From the NCBI RefSeq assembly GCF_018861905.1, contig NZ_JAHLDU010000030.1, positions 1-39,978 of the forward strand: a stretch of 39,978 nt of DNA, given 5' to 3'. The translations under genes were made by a program, and so were the position numbers. Below the pieces are notes generated by a model. The model was not told the DNA's origin and made no database searches. It saw only the letters and a program-made list of their open reading frames with translations. Source of the DNA: Clostridium sp. DSM 17811. Lineage in GTDB: Bacteria > Bacillota > Clostridia > Clostridiales > Clostridiaceae. This document shows, in pieces, positions 1 to 7,477 of this stretch (position 1 is the stretch's first letter; the number at the start of each line of letters is the position of its first letter).

Positions 1-1
1 T

Positions 2-403
2 GTACCAGGTGCTGGAGCAGCAGGAGGACTTGGGGCTGGACTTTTGGCATTTTTAAATGGTACTTTGAAAAAAGGTATCGAAATGGTAATTGAATATACT
101 GGACTAGAAGAAAAAGTAAAAGATGCAGATATGGTTTGGACTGGAGAAGGAAGTATAGATTACCAAACTCAATATGGAAAAACTCCTTTTGGTGTTGCAG
201 CCGTTGCTAGTAAGCACAATAAGCAAGTGATTGCATTAGCGGGAAGAGTTGGTAAAGGCATAGATATATTATATGAAAGTGGAATAGATTCAATATTTGG
301 TATCATGCAAGGAGTAACTTCTATAGAGGAAGCTCTAGTGAATGGACCGGAAAACGTTGAAAAGACAGCTGAAAATATAATAAGACTTATGAACGTATTA
401 TAA
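2..403 (+). CDS. glxK: Glycerate kinase, C-terminal part (5' end outside window)
   Basis: The frame is open from base 2 to the TAA at 401-403, so the gene starts before the window. The visible ~133 residues match the C-terminus of type 1 glycerate kinases: a glycine-rich PGAGAAGGLGAGL segment at the start and the family block TGEGSIDYQTQYGKTPFGVA. The enzyme phosphorylates D-glycerate with ATP; E. coli GlxK/GarK of this family give 2-phosphoglycerate. It is cytoplasmic. It is followed by a pyruvate kinase 76 bp downstream and then a chemoreceptor with a diacid/glycerate sensor domain, which supports a glycerate-catabolism role. A TTG at 44 is only an internal codon, not the start. Identity is confident; which phosphoglycerate is formed is inferred. 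Confidence 0.88.
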   Translation, partial: VPGAGAAGGLGAGLLAFLNGTLKKGIEMVIEYTGLEEKVKDADMVWTGEGSIDYQTQYGKTPFGVAAVASKHNKQVIALAGRVGKGIDILYESGIDSIFGIMQGVTSIEEALVNGPENVEKTAENIIRLMNVL

Positions 404-412
404 TTGGTAAAT

Positions 413-446
413 ATCTGTATAAATTTATTTATACAGATACATTTTT
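413..446 (+). terminator. Hairpin after glycerate kinase
   Basis: A perfect 11-bp stem (413-423 with 428-438) has a TTTA loop and is followed by ACATTTTT. It is AT-rich and the T-run is interrupted. It may be a weak or partial terminator, or a processing hairpin, between glycerate kinase and pyruvate kinase. Confidence 0.5.
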
Positions 447-479
447 AAAATTTATAATAAAAAGATAGGAGAAATGTAT

Positions 480-1529
480 ATGCGAAAAACGAAAATTATA
501 TGTACAATAGGACCGGCAAGTGATAGTAAAGAGGTAATGATCAAATTAATTGATTCTGGAATGGATATTTCAAGACATAATTTTTCTCATGGAAGCTACG
601 AGGAGAATGGAAGTAAAATTAATTTAGTAAAAGAACTTAGAGTAGAATTGAACAAGCCTATAGAGATATTATTAGATACTAAGGGACCAGAAGTTAGAAC
701 AGGAAAGTTTGCTAGTGGTAGTGTGACTTTAGTAGAAGGTTCATTTTATACTGTTTTATGCGGCGAGGATATAATAGGAGACGAAACAACTTGCTCTGTT
801 AGCTACACAGATCTATATAAAGATGTAAAGATAGGAGATTTAATTCTAATTGCAGATGGTCTGGTAGGTTTAGAAATTAAAGAAATAAATGAAAATAAGA
901 TACATTGTGTTGTAAAGAATACAGGAACTATTGGGAACTATAAGAATGTAAATGTACCAGGGGTTGTTACTAAGTTACCTGCTATATCAGAAAAGGATTT
1001 TGAAGACTTAAAATTTGGTATACATATGGGGGTAGATATTGTTGCTGCTTCTTTTGTTAGAAATGCGCAAGATGTTTTAGAAATTAAAAAGGTATTAAAT
1101 GAAAATGGTGGGAGCCATATTAGCGTATTCTCTAAGATAGAAAATCATGAAGGTGTACATAATATTAATGAAATAATTGAAGCTTCCGATGGAATTATGG
1201 TTGCAAGGGGTGATTTAGGAGTAGAAATACCATTAGAAGAAGTACCTTTTGTACAAAAAATGATTATACGTAAGTGTAATAAGGTAGGCAAACCAGTTAT
1301 TACTGCAACACAAATGCTAGAATCAATGAGTAATAATCCAAGGCCCACTAGAGCAGAGGTTTCTGATGTAGCAAATGCAGTGTTAGATGGGACAGATGCA
1401 GTTATGCTTAGTGGAGAAACAGCTAGTGGGAAATATCCAATTGAGGCAGTTTCTATAATGAAAAAAATTGTGGAAAGAACAGAGAGAACATTAAAAGATA
1501 ATTATGAAATAGAAGATCAGGTTGTTTAG
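480..1529 (+). CDS. pyk: Pyruvate kinase lacking the C-terminal regulatory domain
   Basis: Converts PEP and ADP to pyruvate and ATP in the cytoplasm. The start at 480 is preferred over the ATG at 474 because AGGAG (467-471) lies 8 nt from 480 but only 2 nt from 474; the protein then begins [14 protein letters not shown], as is usual for the family. Length is 349 residues. Domains A and B are complete and the catalytic residues are visible: R32 and N34 in the RxNFSHG block, the [12 protein letters not shown] block, K219 and E221 in SKIE, D245 in ARGDLG, and T277 in ITATQ. Normal bacterial enzymes have about 470-585 residues. This one stops right after the last barrel helix, so the C domain (allosteric site and part of the tetramer interface) is missing. 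I see no frame-shifted continuation downstream, so this looks like a real short form. It lies between glycerate kinase and a diacid-sensing chemoreceptor and may be a pathway-specific isozyme. Confidence 0.9.
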   Translation: MRKTKIICTIGPASDSKEVMIKLIDSGMDISRHNFSHGSYEENGSKINLVKELRVELNKPIEILLDTKGPEVRTGKFASGSVTLVEGSFYTVLCGEDIIGDETTCSVSYTDLYKDVKIGDLILIADGLVGLEIKEINENKIHCVVKNTGTIGNYKNVNVPGVVTKLPAISEKDFEDLKFGIHMGVDIVAASFVRNAQDVLEIKKVLNENGGSHISVFSKIENHEGVHNINEIIEASDGIMVARGDLGVEIPLEEVPFVQKMIIRKCNKVGKPVITATQMLESMSNNPRPTRAEVSDVANAVLDGTDAVMLSGETASGKYPIEAVSIMKKIVERTERTLKDNYEIEDQVV

Positions 1530-1585
1530 AATGAAACATTATTAACCATGTCAATAATGAAAATTTATACGAGAAGGAGGTTAGT

Positions 1586-2449
1586 ATGACAAATATTTTG
1601 TTAAGGCTTATCGATTTTATTAGAGAGTTGGCATTTTCTATATCATCCGAAGTAGATTGCAATGTTAATATCATGGGTGACGGTGGAGAAATTATCGCAT
1701 CAACTTCTATTGAACGTATTGGAACAATTCATGAAGGGGCCAAAAGGATAATGTCTGGAGAAGTATTCGAGATTGCAATCTCAGCAGAGGATGCACAGAA
1801 ACTTCGAGGAGCTAAGCCAGGATATAATATGTCAATTGTATATGAAAATAAGGTAATAGGTGTTATTGGAATAAGTGGGGAACCTATCATTGTGAAACCT
1901 ATTGCTAGAATAGCCTGTTCATTCATTGTTTCTCAAATTAAACAATATATGAAAAATGAATTAATAAATAAAACAATCGTTGAAATAATGTCTAGTATAC
2001 AGCAAGTAGCAGATGATGTCCAACAACAGGCGACTGCATCTGAAGAACAAGCATCTAGATTAAATACATTATCCGAAAATGCTGAAACTATAAAATCTAA
2101 ACTAAATAGTACTAATAAAATATTGTACTTTATAAAAGGGATTTCTGATCAAACAAATCTTCTAGGGCTTAATGCGGCGATTGAAGCGGCAAGAGCAGGT
2201 GAAAATGGAAGGGGCTTTACTGTTGTTGCTAATGAAATAAGAAAGCTGTCAAATGATAGCTCAAATTCTGTTGGTCAGATTAATGCTACTTTGAAAGATT
2301 TTAATAATTATATTACGCTAATAACTAATACAATTGTTGATATCTCTAAAAATTCATACGGTTTCTGGCAGTCAATGGAATGTATTGCGAAAGAAATGGA
2401 AGTAATTAAGAAGAACATGGTAAATATTCACTCAGAGGAGATAAAATAA
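1586..2449 (+). CDS. Soluble chemoreceptor with N-terminal sugar-diacid recognition domain
   Basis: A 287-residue protein in two parts. Residues 1 to about 125 match the putative sugar-diacid recognition domain known from CdaR-type regulators (blocks [35 protein letters not shown]). Residues about 130-287 are a short methyl-accepting chemotaxis signalling hairpin; the tip, residues 186-215, carries [18 protein letters not shown] and GRGF. There is no transmembrane segment, so it should be a cytoplasmic receptor signalling to CheA/CheW. CdaR in E. coli responds to glycerate and glucarate-type acids, so glycerate is the likely ligand given the upstream glycerate kinase; this is inference. The RBS AGGAGG is well placed. 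Its stop codon overlaps the next start (TAATG), suggesting translational coupling to pta. The methylation helices look short, and adaptation may be limited. Confidence 0.85.
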   Translation: MTNILLRLIDFIRELAFSISSEVDCNVNIMGDGGEIIASTSIERIGTIHEGAKRIMSGEVFEIAISAEDAQKLRGAKPGYNMSIVYENKVIGVIGISGEPIIVKPIARIACSFIVSQIKQYMKNELINKTIVEIMSSIQQVADDVQQQATASEEQASRLNTLSENAETIKSKLNSTNKILYFIKGISDQTNLLGLNAAIEAARAGENGRGFTVVANEIRKLSNDSSNSVGQINATLKDFNNYITLITNTIVDISKNSYGFWQSMECIAKEMEVIKKNMVNIHSEEIK

Positions 2450-3450
2450 TGACATTTATAGAAAAAATGCACAAAATGGCACAAGCAGACAAAAAGAGAA
2501 TAGTACTTCCAGAAGGCGAGGAAGAAAGAACTATAAAAGCTAGTGAAATTATTAAAAATAATTCATTAGCTGAAGTAATATTAATAGGTGATGCAAGTAT
2601 AATACATAATAAAGCCGCTGAACTTTCAGTAAATATTAGCGGTATAGAAATTGTAGATCCAAGAAATTCTGAAAAAACTGAGGTTTATGCAAAGGAATTT
2701 TATGAATTAAGAAAAAATAAGGGAATGACTATAGAAAAAGCAGCTGAGACGATGAAGGATTGTGTGTATTTTGGTACTATGATGCTTAAGATGGGAGAAG
2801 CTGATGGAATGGTTTCAGGAGCAGTGCATTATACAGGTGATTTACTTAGACCTGGAATGCAAATCGTTAAAACTGCACCAGGAATTAAGGTTATTTCAAG
2901 CTTTTTTATAATGGAATTGCCTCATGATGAATATGGAGAAGACGGACTGCTTTTATTTGCAGATTCTGCTGTTAATATAAACCCTACGGCAGAAGAATTA
3001 GCAGCTATAGCTATTAGCACTGCAGATAATGCAAAATTATTATGTGGTTTTGAACCTAAAGTTGCGATGCTTTCTTTTTCAACTATGGGAAGTGCAAAAC
3101 ATGAAAAAGTTGATAAAGTCGTGAAGGCTACTGAAATAGCAAAGAATGCTAGACCCGATTTACAAATTGATGGAGAACTTCAGTTAGATGCAGCTATTGT
3201 TGCTAGCGTGGCAAAACAAAAAGCACCAAATAGTACTGTGGCTGGAAAGGCAAATGTTTTAATATTTCCAGATATACAATCTGGAAATATTGGATATAAA
3301 TTAGTGCAAAGATTTGCTAAAGCAAAAGCTATTGGACCAGTTTGTCAAGGATTTGCGAAGCCTATAAATGATTTATCAAGAGGATGCAGTGTGGATGATA
3401 TAGTTAATGTTATTGCAGTAACAGCGGTTCAAGCTCAAATTCAAAAATAG
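2449..3450 (+). CDS. pta: Phosphate acetyltransferase
   Basis: A 333-residue protein of normal length for the short Pta form. It interconverts acetyl-CoA plus phosphate and acetyl phosphate plus CoA. Family blocks include RIVLPEGEEERTIKA at the N-terminus, SGAVHYTGDLLRPGMQIVKTAPG in the middle, and DGELQLDAAIVASVAKQKAP and NVLIFPDIQSGNIGYKLVQR near the end. The start overlaps the stop of the chemoreceptor (TAATG), with GAGGAG upstream. No acetate kinase gene follows, unlike the common pta-ackA pair; instead a strong terminator follows at 3524. Phosphate butyryltransferase is a related family, but the sequence blocks are those of Pta. Confidence 0.93.
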   Translation: MTFIEKMHKMAQADKKRIVLPEGEEERTIKASEIIKNNSLAEVILIGDASIIHNKAAELSVNISGIEIVDPRNSEKTEVYAKEFYELRKNKGMTIEKAAETMKDCVYFGTMMLKMGEADGMVSGAVHYTGDLLRPGMQIVKTAPGIKVISSFFIMELPHDEYGEDGLLLFADSAVNINPTAEELAAIAISTADNAKLLCGFEPKVAMLSFSTMGSAKHEKVDKVVKATEIAKNARPDLQIDGELQLDAAIVASVAKQKAPNSTVAGKANVLIFPDIQSGNIGYKLVQRFAKAKAIGPVCQGFAKPINDLSRGCSVDDIVNVIAVTAVQAQIQK

Positions 3451-3523
3451 TCATGAGATAATGATGATCTTAAATGTGTTAGTTCTTATTAGATCTTGAA
3501 AGTTAGAAAAGATAAACATTATA

Positions 3524-3569
3524 TACCGTGAAATCTTATTCATTAATATAAGATTTTAAGGTATTTTTT
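3524..3569 (+). terminator. Intrinsic terminator after pta
   Basis: A 16-position stem pairs 3524-3539 with 3548-3563 with one mismatch and one G-U pair. An 8-nt loop separates the arms and six T follow at 3564-3569. It closes the glycerate kinase-pyk-chemoreceptor-pta group. Confidence 0.85.
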
Positions 3570-3948
3570 AGGATGATATGATTATTTACAGAAAATATTT
3601 TTATGGAAATCCAATCTATAATTAAAATCATGTGGATGAAATCTTTGACTTCCTTTATGATATTAAACTAAATTTATCGCTATTTTGCTTGCTAAATTTG
3701 AGATGTAAGAACTGTTGTGCAAATGAATAATGAAAAATGTTAAATAACCGATATCAACTGCTTTATAAAAATACTATTATTAATATAGAAGATATGAAAA
3801 CGTTATACAATTATTATAATAACAAATTTTTAAAATCATCTAATTAAATTCAAATAAAGATTTTAATTTGTATAATTTACAACTATAGAAGAAACTCCTT
3901 TTGAGTTTCTTAAAATATATAAATAATATTATGAGGATGTGGGTCTAA
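3570..3948 (+). other. Intergenic region before carbonic anhydrase
   Basis: I find no convincing gene here. It holds a cre-like sequence TGAAAACGTTATAC at 3795-3808 (12 of 14 positions match the CcpA consensus) and a 9-bp hairpin, AAGAAACTC / GAGTTTCTT, at 3889-3911. The hairpin sits in the probable leader of the next gene and has no T-run. A TATAAT at 3871-3876 lacks a clear -35. Confidence 0.4.
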
Positions 3949-4509
3949 ATGAGTAAATTAGAAAAAATAATGGAGCATAATAAAAATTTTATAAATAATA
4001 AAGAATATGAGAAATATGTAACAACTAAAATACCGAAAAAGAAAATGGTGATATTATCTTGTATGGATACTAGATTAACAGAATTATTACCAAAAGCTAT
4101 GAATATAAAGAATGGTGATGCAAAAATAATTAAAGATGCAGGAGCAACTGTTATGCACCATTTTGGTGGTGTAATGAGAAGTATATTGGTTGCAGTATAT
4201 GAGTTTGGAGTGGAAGATGTTTTTGTAGTAGGGCACCACGGTTGTGGAATGAGTAATTTAGATACAACAGATCTTGTTATTAAAATGATGGAGATGGGCA
4301 TAAAAAAAGAAACATTGTTAACATTGTACAATGGAGGAATTAATGTTGAGAGTTGGCTTCATGGATTTGAATCAGTTGAAGTCTCTATAAAAGAAAGTGT
4401 GAGTATGATAAAAAGTCATCCTCTATTTCCAGAAAATATAAAAGTACATGGTCTCATTATGAATCCAGAAACAGGAGAAATAGAAGTAGTGATAAATGGC
4501 GACAAATAG
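3949..4509 (+). CDS. Beta-class carbonic anhydrase
   Basis: A 186-residue cytoplasmic zinc enzyme that interconverts CO2 and bicarbonate. The zinc site is visible: C38 and the D40/R42 dyad in SCMDTR, then H96 and C99 in GHHGCG. The GGVMRSILVAVYEFGVEDVFVVGHHGCG stretch, in two adjoining blocks (residues ~73-100), is typical. The length fits the small bacterial beta clade (similar to Bacillus YtiB). It is preceded by GAGGATGTGG. It is transcribed alone between the pta terminator and the CoA-transferase genes. It may supply bicarbonate for carboxylations, or CO2 balance during fermentation; that role is inference. Confidence 0.9.
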   Translation: MSKLEKIMEHNKNFINNKEYEKYVTTKIPKKKMVILSCMDTRLTELLPKAMNIKNGDAKIIKDAGATVMHHFGGVMRSILVAVYEFGVEDVFVVGHHGCGMSNLDTTDLVIKMMEMGIKKETLLTLYNGGINVESWLHGFESVEVSIKESVSMIKSHPLFPENIKVHGLIMNPETGEIEVVINGDK

Positions 4510-4541
4510 ATATAAAATAATATTTTGAAGTAAGGTTGTAA

Positions 4542-4562
4542 TGTACACCTTTTAGGTATACA
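4542..4562 (+). other. Short inverted repeat after carbonic anhydrase
   Basis: TGTACACCT and AGGTATACA (8 of 9 pairing) are separated by TTT. No T-run follows, so it is not a clear terminator. It could be an operator or an RNA hairpin upstream of the CoA-transferase genes. Confidence 0.3.
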
Positions 4563-4684
4563 ATGAAACTATACGGTTTAAGTATACATTTAAGAGTAAT
4601 ATTTCCAAGTATGGTTGATGAAGTAAAACGCATTAGAAAAGTGTAAGTTTATATAACAAACTATTAGTGAAAGGGGATAATTTC

Positions 4685-5401
4685 ATGAATAAAGTTATGG
4701 GTTTAGATGAAGTGATGGAAAAGGTTCACGATGGAGCGACAATTATGTTTGGTGGCTTTCTAGGGGTGGGAGCACCACTTAAAGCAATTGACAAATTGGT
4801 AGAAAAAGGTGTTAAGGATTTAACTATAATATCAATAGTTAATGCTTATCCTGGTCAAGATTTTGATATTGCGAGGCTTTACAAAAACAAGCAAGTTAAA
4901 AAATTAATTACTGCTCATTCTGCTACATGTCAGCTTGCGCTTGAACAATTTAAGAACGGAGATATTGAAATTGAATACTTTCCAATGGGTAGTCTTGTTG
5001 AAAAAATTAGGGCAGCTGGTTCTGGATTAGGTGGAGTACTTACACCCACAGGTGTAGGTACTTTAGTTGAGGAAGGTAAACAAAAACTTATAATAGAGGG
5101 TAAAATGTATTTAATTGAATTGCCACTGAAGGCTGATTTTGCATTTATTAAAGGTTATAAAGGAGATAGATTAGGAAATATACAATATCGTGGCTTAGCC
5201 ATTAATACAAATCCAATTATGGCAATGGGTGCAGATTATACAGTAGCAGAAGTGAATGAAATAGTTGATGTTGGTGGTATTGAACCTGAATGCGTAGGTA
5301 CACCAAGCGTATTTGTACAGGCTGTTGTACAAGGATATTCATTTGATGAGCATAAACAAGTATATACCGATTTGTGGGTTAGTTCTAATCAACTAAAATA
5401 A
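4685..5401 (+). CDS. atoD: CoA-transferase subunit alpha (acetate/acetoacetate type)
   Basis: The alpha subunit of a family I CoA-transferase, 238 residues. It moves CoA between short-chain acids, for example acetoacetyl-CoA or butyryl-CoA and acetate. Family blocks: GGFLGVGAPLKAIDKL near residue 20, GSLVEKIRAAGSGLGGVLTPTG in two adjoining blocks, and the conserved GDRLGNIQYRG. The ATG at 4685 is chosen because AAGGGG (4671-4676) fits it; a GTG at 4667 in frame would have no site. The beta subunit begins 34 bp after its stop. The exact acid pair cannot be read from the sequence. AtoDA and CtfAB (solventogenic clostridia) are the two best models. Confidence 0.88.
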   Translation: MNKVMGLDEVMEKVHDGATIMFGGFLGVGAPLKAIDKLVEKGVKDLTIISIVNAYPGQDFDIARLYKNKQVKKLITAHSATCQLALEQFKNGDIEIEYFPMGSLVEKIRAAGSGLGGVLTPTGVGTLVEEGKQKLIIEGKMYLIELPLKADFAFIKGYKGDRLGNIQYRGLAINTNPIMAMGADYTVAEVNEIVDVGGIEPECVGTPSVFVQAVVQGYSFDEHKQVYTDLWVSSNQLK

Positions 5402-5435
5402 TTGATTATTTATAAATCAAAGGAGGTAATTAAAT

Positions 5436-6095
5436 ATGGAAGCAAGAGAAATAATTGCTCGCAGGGCAGCTAAGGAACTAAGTAATGATCAAGTGGTGAA
5501 TTTAGGGTTTGGAATGCCTACAGCAGTTGCCAATTATTTAGAGGAAGGTGTGGAAGTAATATTACAATCAGAAAATGGTTGCTTAATGTTTGGTCCTACG
5601 CCAAAACTCGGAAAGGAAGATCCGGATGTTGCAAACTCTGGTGGTCAACCGATTAGCTTATTACCCGGAGCTGCAGTTTTTGATTTGGCTACATCATTTT
5701 GTATTATTCGTGGAGGGCATGTTGACGCCACAGTACTCGGAGCACTTGAAGTAGACCAAGAAGGCAATATTGCCAACTGGGCGATGCCACTTGCTCCAGG
5801 GAAATTTGCACCAGGTATGGGTGGTGCGATGGATTTAGTAAATGGAGCTCGCAAAGTTATTGCTACATTAAAGCATTCTAGTAAGAGTGGATCTAAGATA
5901 TTAAAAAAATGTCTTCTTCCAATTACAGGCAAGGGAGTAGTTGATATTATCGTTACTGAAAAAGCAGTATTCGAAGTGACGCCTACTGGGCTTGTACTTA
6001 CTGAAATATTTGAAGGCCTAACTGTTGAAGATATTCGGAGCATTACAGAGGCTGATTTTACAGTTTCTGATAAGGTAACAGTATATAAGTTATAG
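5436..6095 (+). CDS. atoA: CoA-transferase subunit beta (acetate/acetoacetate type)
   Basis: The catalytic beta subunit, 219 residues. The active-site glutamate that forms the enzyme-CoA thioester is E46 in the SENG motif, following the NLGFGMPTAVANYL block. GHVDATVLGALEVDQEGNIANW and PGMGGAMDLV are further family signatures. A strong AAAGGAGG site precedes the ATG. It forms an operon with the alpha subunit and is closed by a strong bidirectional hairpin at 6149-6198. In a clostridium this enzyme could recover CoA from acyl-CoA during butyrate or acetone formation; that is inference. Confidence 0.9.
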   Translation: MEAREIIARRAAKELSNDQVVNLGFGMPTAVANYLEEGVEVILQSENGCLMFGPTPKLGKEDPDVANSGGQPISLLPGAAVFDLATSFCIIRGGHVDATVLGALEVDQEGNIANWAMPLAPGKFAPGMGGAMDLVNGARKVIATLKHSSKSGSKILKKCLLPITGKGVVDIIVTEKAVFEVTPTGLVLTEIFEGLTVEDIRSITEADFTVSDKVTVYKL

Positions 6096-6148
6096 ATGTA
6101 AAGAAGAGATAATATAACAGATAAGCAAGTTAAATAATCCAAACTGTA

Positions 6149-6198
6149 AAATGAGGTGTCTCAAAATGATCTTTTAATCATTTTGAGACACCTCATTT
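6149..6198. terminator. Bidirectional terminator between CoA-transferase and ldh
   Basis: A perfect 22-bp inverted repeat pairs 6149-6170 with 6177-6198 and has a 6-nt loop. It sits between two convergent genes. A-rich and T-rich flanks are modest, but the stem contains GGTGTCTC and is very stable, and it can serve both strands. Confidence 0.8.
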
Positions 6199-6243
6199 AC
6201 ATATATACAAATATTTAATTGTGAACTAAGTAGAGTATAGTAA

Positions 6244-7191
6244 TTATATTTTTGATTCTTTTATAATTGCTTTTAGTACCTTGGCAGATTCGACAAGTTG
6301 ATTGTTTTCATCTTCATTGAGGTTAACTTGTAATATTTTCTTTACTCCTTCTCTACCTAGAATTGTTGGAACTCCCATATAAACGTCCTCTATTTCATAT
6401 TCACCTTTTAGTAGAGAGGACACTGTAAGAATAGAGTTTTCATTACTTAATATTGCCTCAACTATCCTTTTTACAGCTAGAGCGACAGCATAATAAGTTG
6501 CACCTTTTTTTTCAAGGACTTTATATCCTGCTCTTTTTACATCATTGTGTATAGTAGACTTCATATCATCATTACATGTTTTAGAACTAATAGTACAGTA
6601 CTCATCAATATTCATACCTGCAATACTAGTTAAACTCCAAGTAGCTATTTCTGAATCGCCATGCTCACCCATTATATAGGTATGAATATTTCTAGCGTCA
6701 ACTTCAAAACGCTGACTAAGAAGATATTTAAGTCTGGAAGTATCGAGAACGGTACCTGATCCAATTACTCTATTACTTGGAAATCCTGAAAGCTTATAGG
6801 CTATATAAGTTAATATATCCACAGGGTTTGATACTATTACTAATATAGAATCAGGGCTGTATTTTACAACCTCTGGAATTATACTTTGGAATACTTTAAA
6901 ATTATTCGCTATACAATTAAGTCTTGTTTCTCCTGGTTTCAAACTAATTCCTGCTGTAATAATTACTATATCTGAATCTTTTGTATCATCATATTCTCCG
7001 GAAGTTATATCTATAGGTTTTACGAAAGAAGCACCATGGGATAAATCCATCGCCTCGCCTTCAGCTTTATCCTTATTTATATCTACAATTACAATTTCAG
7101 ATGCAAGTCCACTAGTCATTAGAGCGAAAGCTGTAGTAGAACCTACAAAACCTGCTCCAATTATAGAAATTTTATTTCCTTTTGTTCTCAT
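6244..7191 (-). CDS. ldh: L-lactate dehydrogenase family protein with altered specificity residue
   Basis: A 315-residue NAD-dependent 2-hydroxyacid dehydrogenase of the LDH/MDH family. Visible: Rossmann motif GAGFVGS, DLSHG, loop KPGETR with the catalytic Arg R90, D150 and R153 in [11 protein letters not shown], and the catalytic His H177 in MGEHGDSE. The residue directly before KPGETR is L84 (codon 6940-6942). Lactate dehydrogenases normally have Gln here (Q102 in the classical numbering) and malate dehydrogenases Arg. It may therefore reduce pyruvate poorly or prefer bulkier 2-oxoacids. AAGGGA precedes the ATG. It is convergent with the CoA-transferase operon and divergent from the GH30 gene. 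The family is certain; lactate as product is only probable. Confidence 0.85.
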   Translation of the reverse strand: MRTKGNKISIIGAGFVGSTTAFALMTSGLASEIVIVDINKDKAEGEAMDLSHGASFVKPIDITSGEYDDTKDSDIVIITAGISLKPGETRLNCIANNFKVFQSIIPEVVKYSPDSILVIVSNPVDILTYIAYKLSGFPSNRVIGSGTVLDTSRLKYLLSQRFEVDARNIHTYIMGEHGDSEIATWSLTSIAGMNIDEYCTISSKTCNDDMKSTIHNDVKRAGYKVLEKKGATYYAVALAVKRIVEAILSNENSILTVSSLLKGEYEIEDVYMGVPTILGREGVKKILQVNLNEDENNQLVESAKVLKAIIKESKI

Positions 7192-7216
7192 ATAAAAACG
7201 TCCCTTCTTTAGTTAA

Positions 7217-7239
7217 TAGTATATAAATATTATATACTA
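7217..7239. promoter_or_regulatory. Palindrome upstream of ldh
   Basis: TAGTATATAA and TTATATACTA form perfect 10-bp arms around ATA, 26 bp upstream of the ldh start in the divergent ldh/GH30 region. It is a candidate operator. It does not match the usual Rex consensus (TTGTTAA and its inverse). An all-AT palindrome can arise by chance in such DNA. Confidence 0.35.
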
Positions 7240-7416
7240 ATTAATAGCTATTATCAATATTCTTAATAAATGGTAAATTATATTTTTTTTCGTAAATCTA
7301 TTAACCGTAGAGAGAAAGTAGAAAAATATAATCATTTTACAAAGGATATTACGAATGAAGAAAAAATAGTATAAAGTCAAAAACATACTATATTTGTGTC
7401 AATAAATGCACTTAAA

Positions 7417-7430
7417 TGAAAACGTTTTAT
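7417..7430 (+). promoter_or_regulatory. cre-like / LacI-type operator upstream of GH30 gene
   Basis: TGAAAACGTTTTAT matches the CcpA consensus TGWAANCGNTNWCA at 12 of 14 positions and contains the 10-bp palindrome AAAACGTTTT. It lies just upstream of a possible -10, TAAAAT, at 7435-7440. Carbon catabolite control of the glycoside genes is expected. Confidence 0.5.
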
Positions 7431-7477
7431 TTGTTAAAATAATAATTGTAGAAGATATTATACAAGGAGGAAATTAG

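Noticed and set aside
3945-4331. Reverse-strand frame opposite carbonic anhydrase
   Set aside because: It is a shadow of a gene with clear zinc-site motifs; no RBS and no family resemblance.
5645-6142. 165-codon reverse frame opposite the CoA-transferase beta subunit
   Set aside because: Shadow of a certain gene and it crosses the strong bidirectional hairpin.
7217-7239. Rex-type redox operator before ldh
   Set aside because: A palindrome is present, but it lacks the TTGTTAA half-sites of Rex; kept only as an unnamed palindrome.
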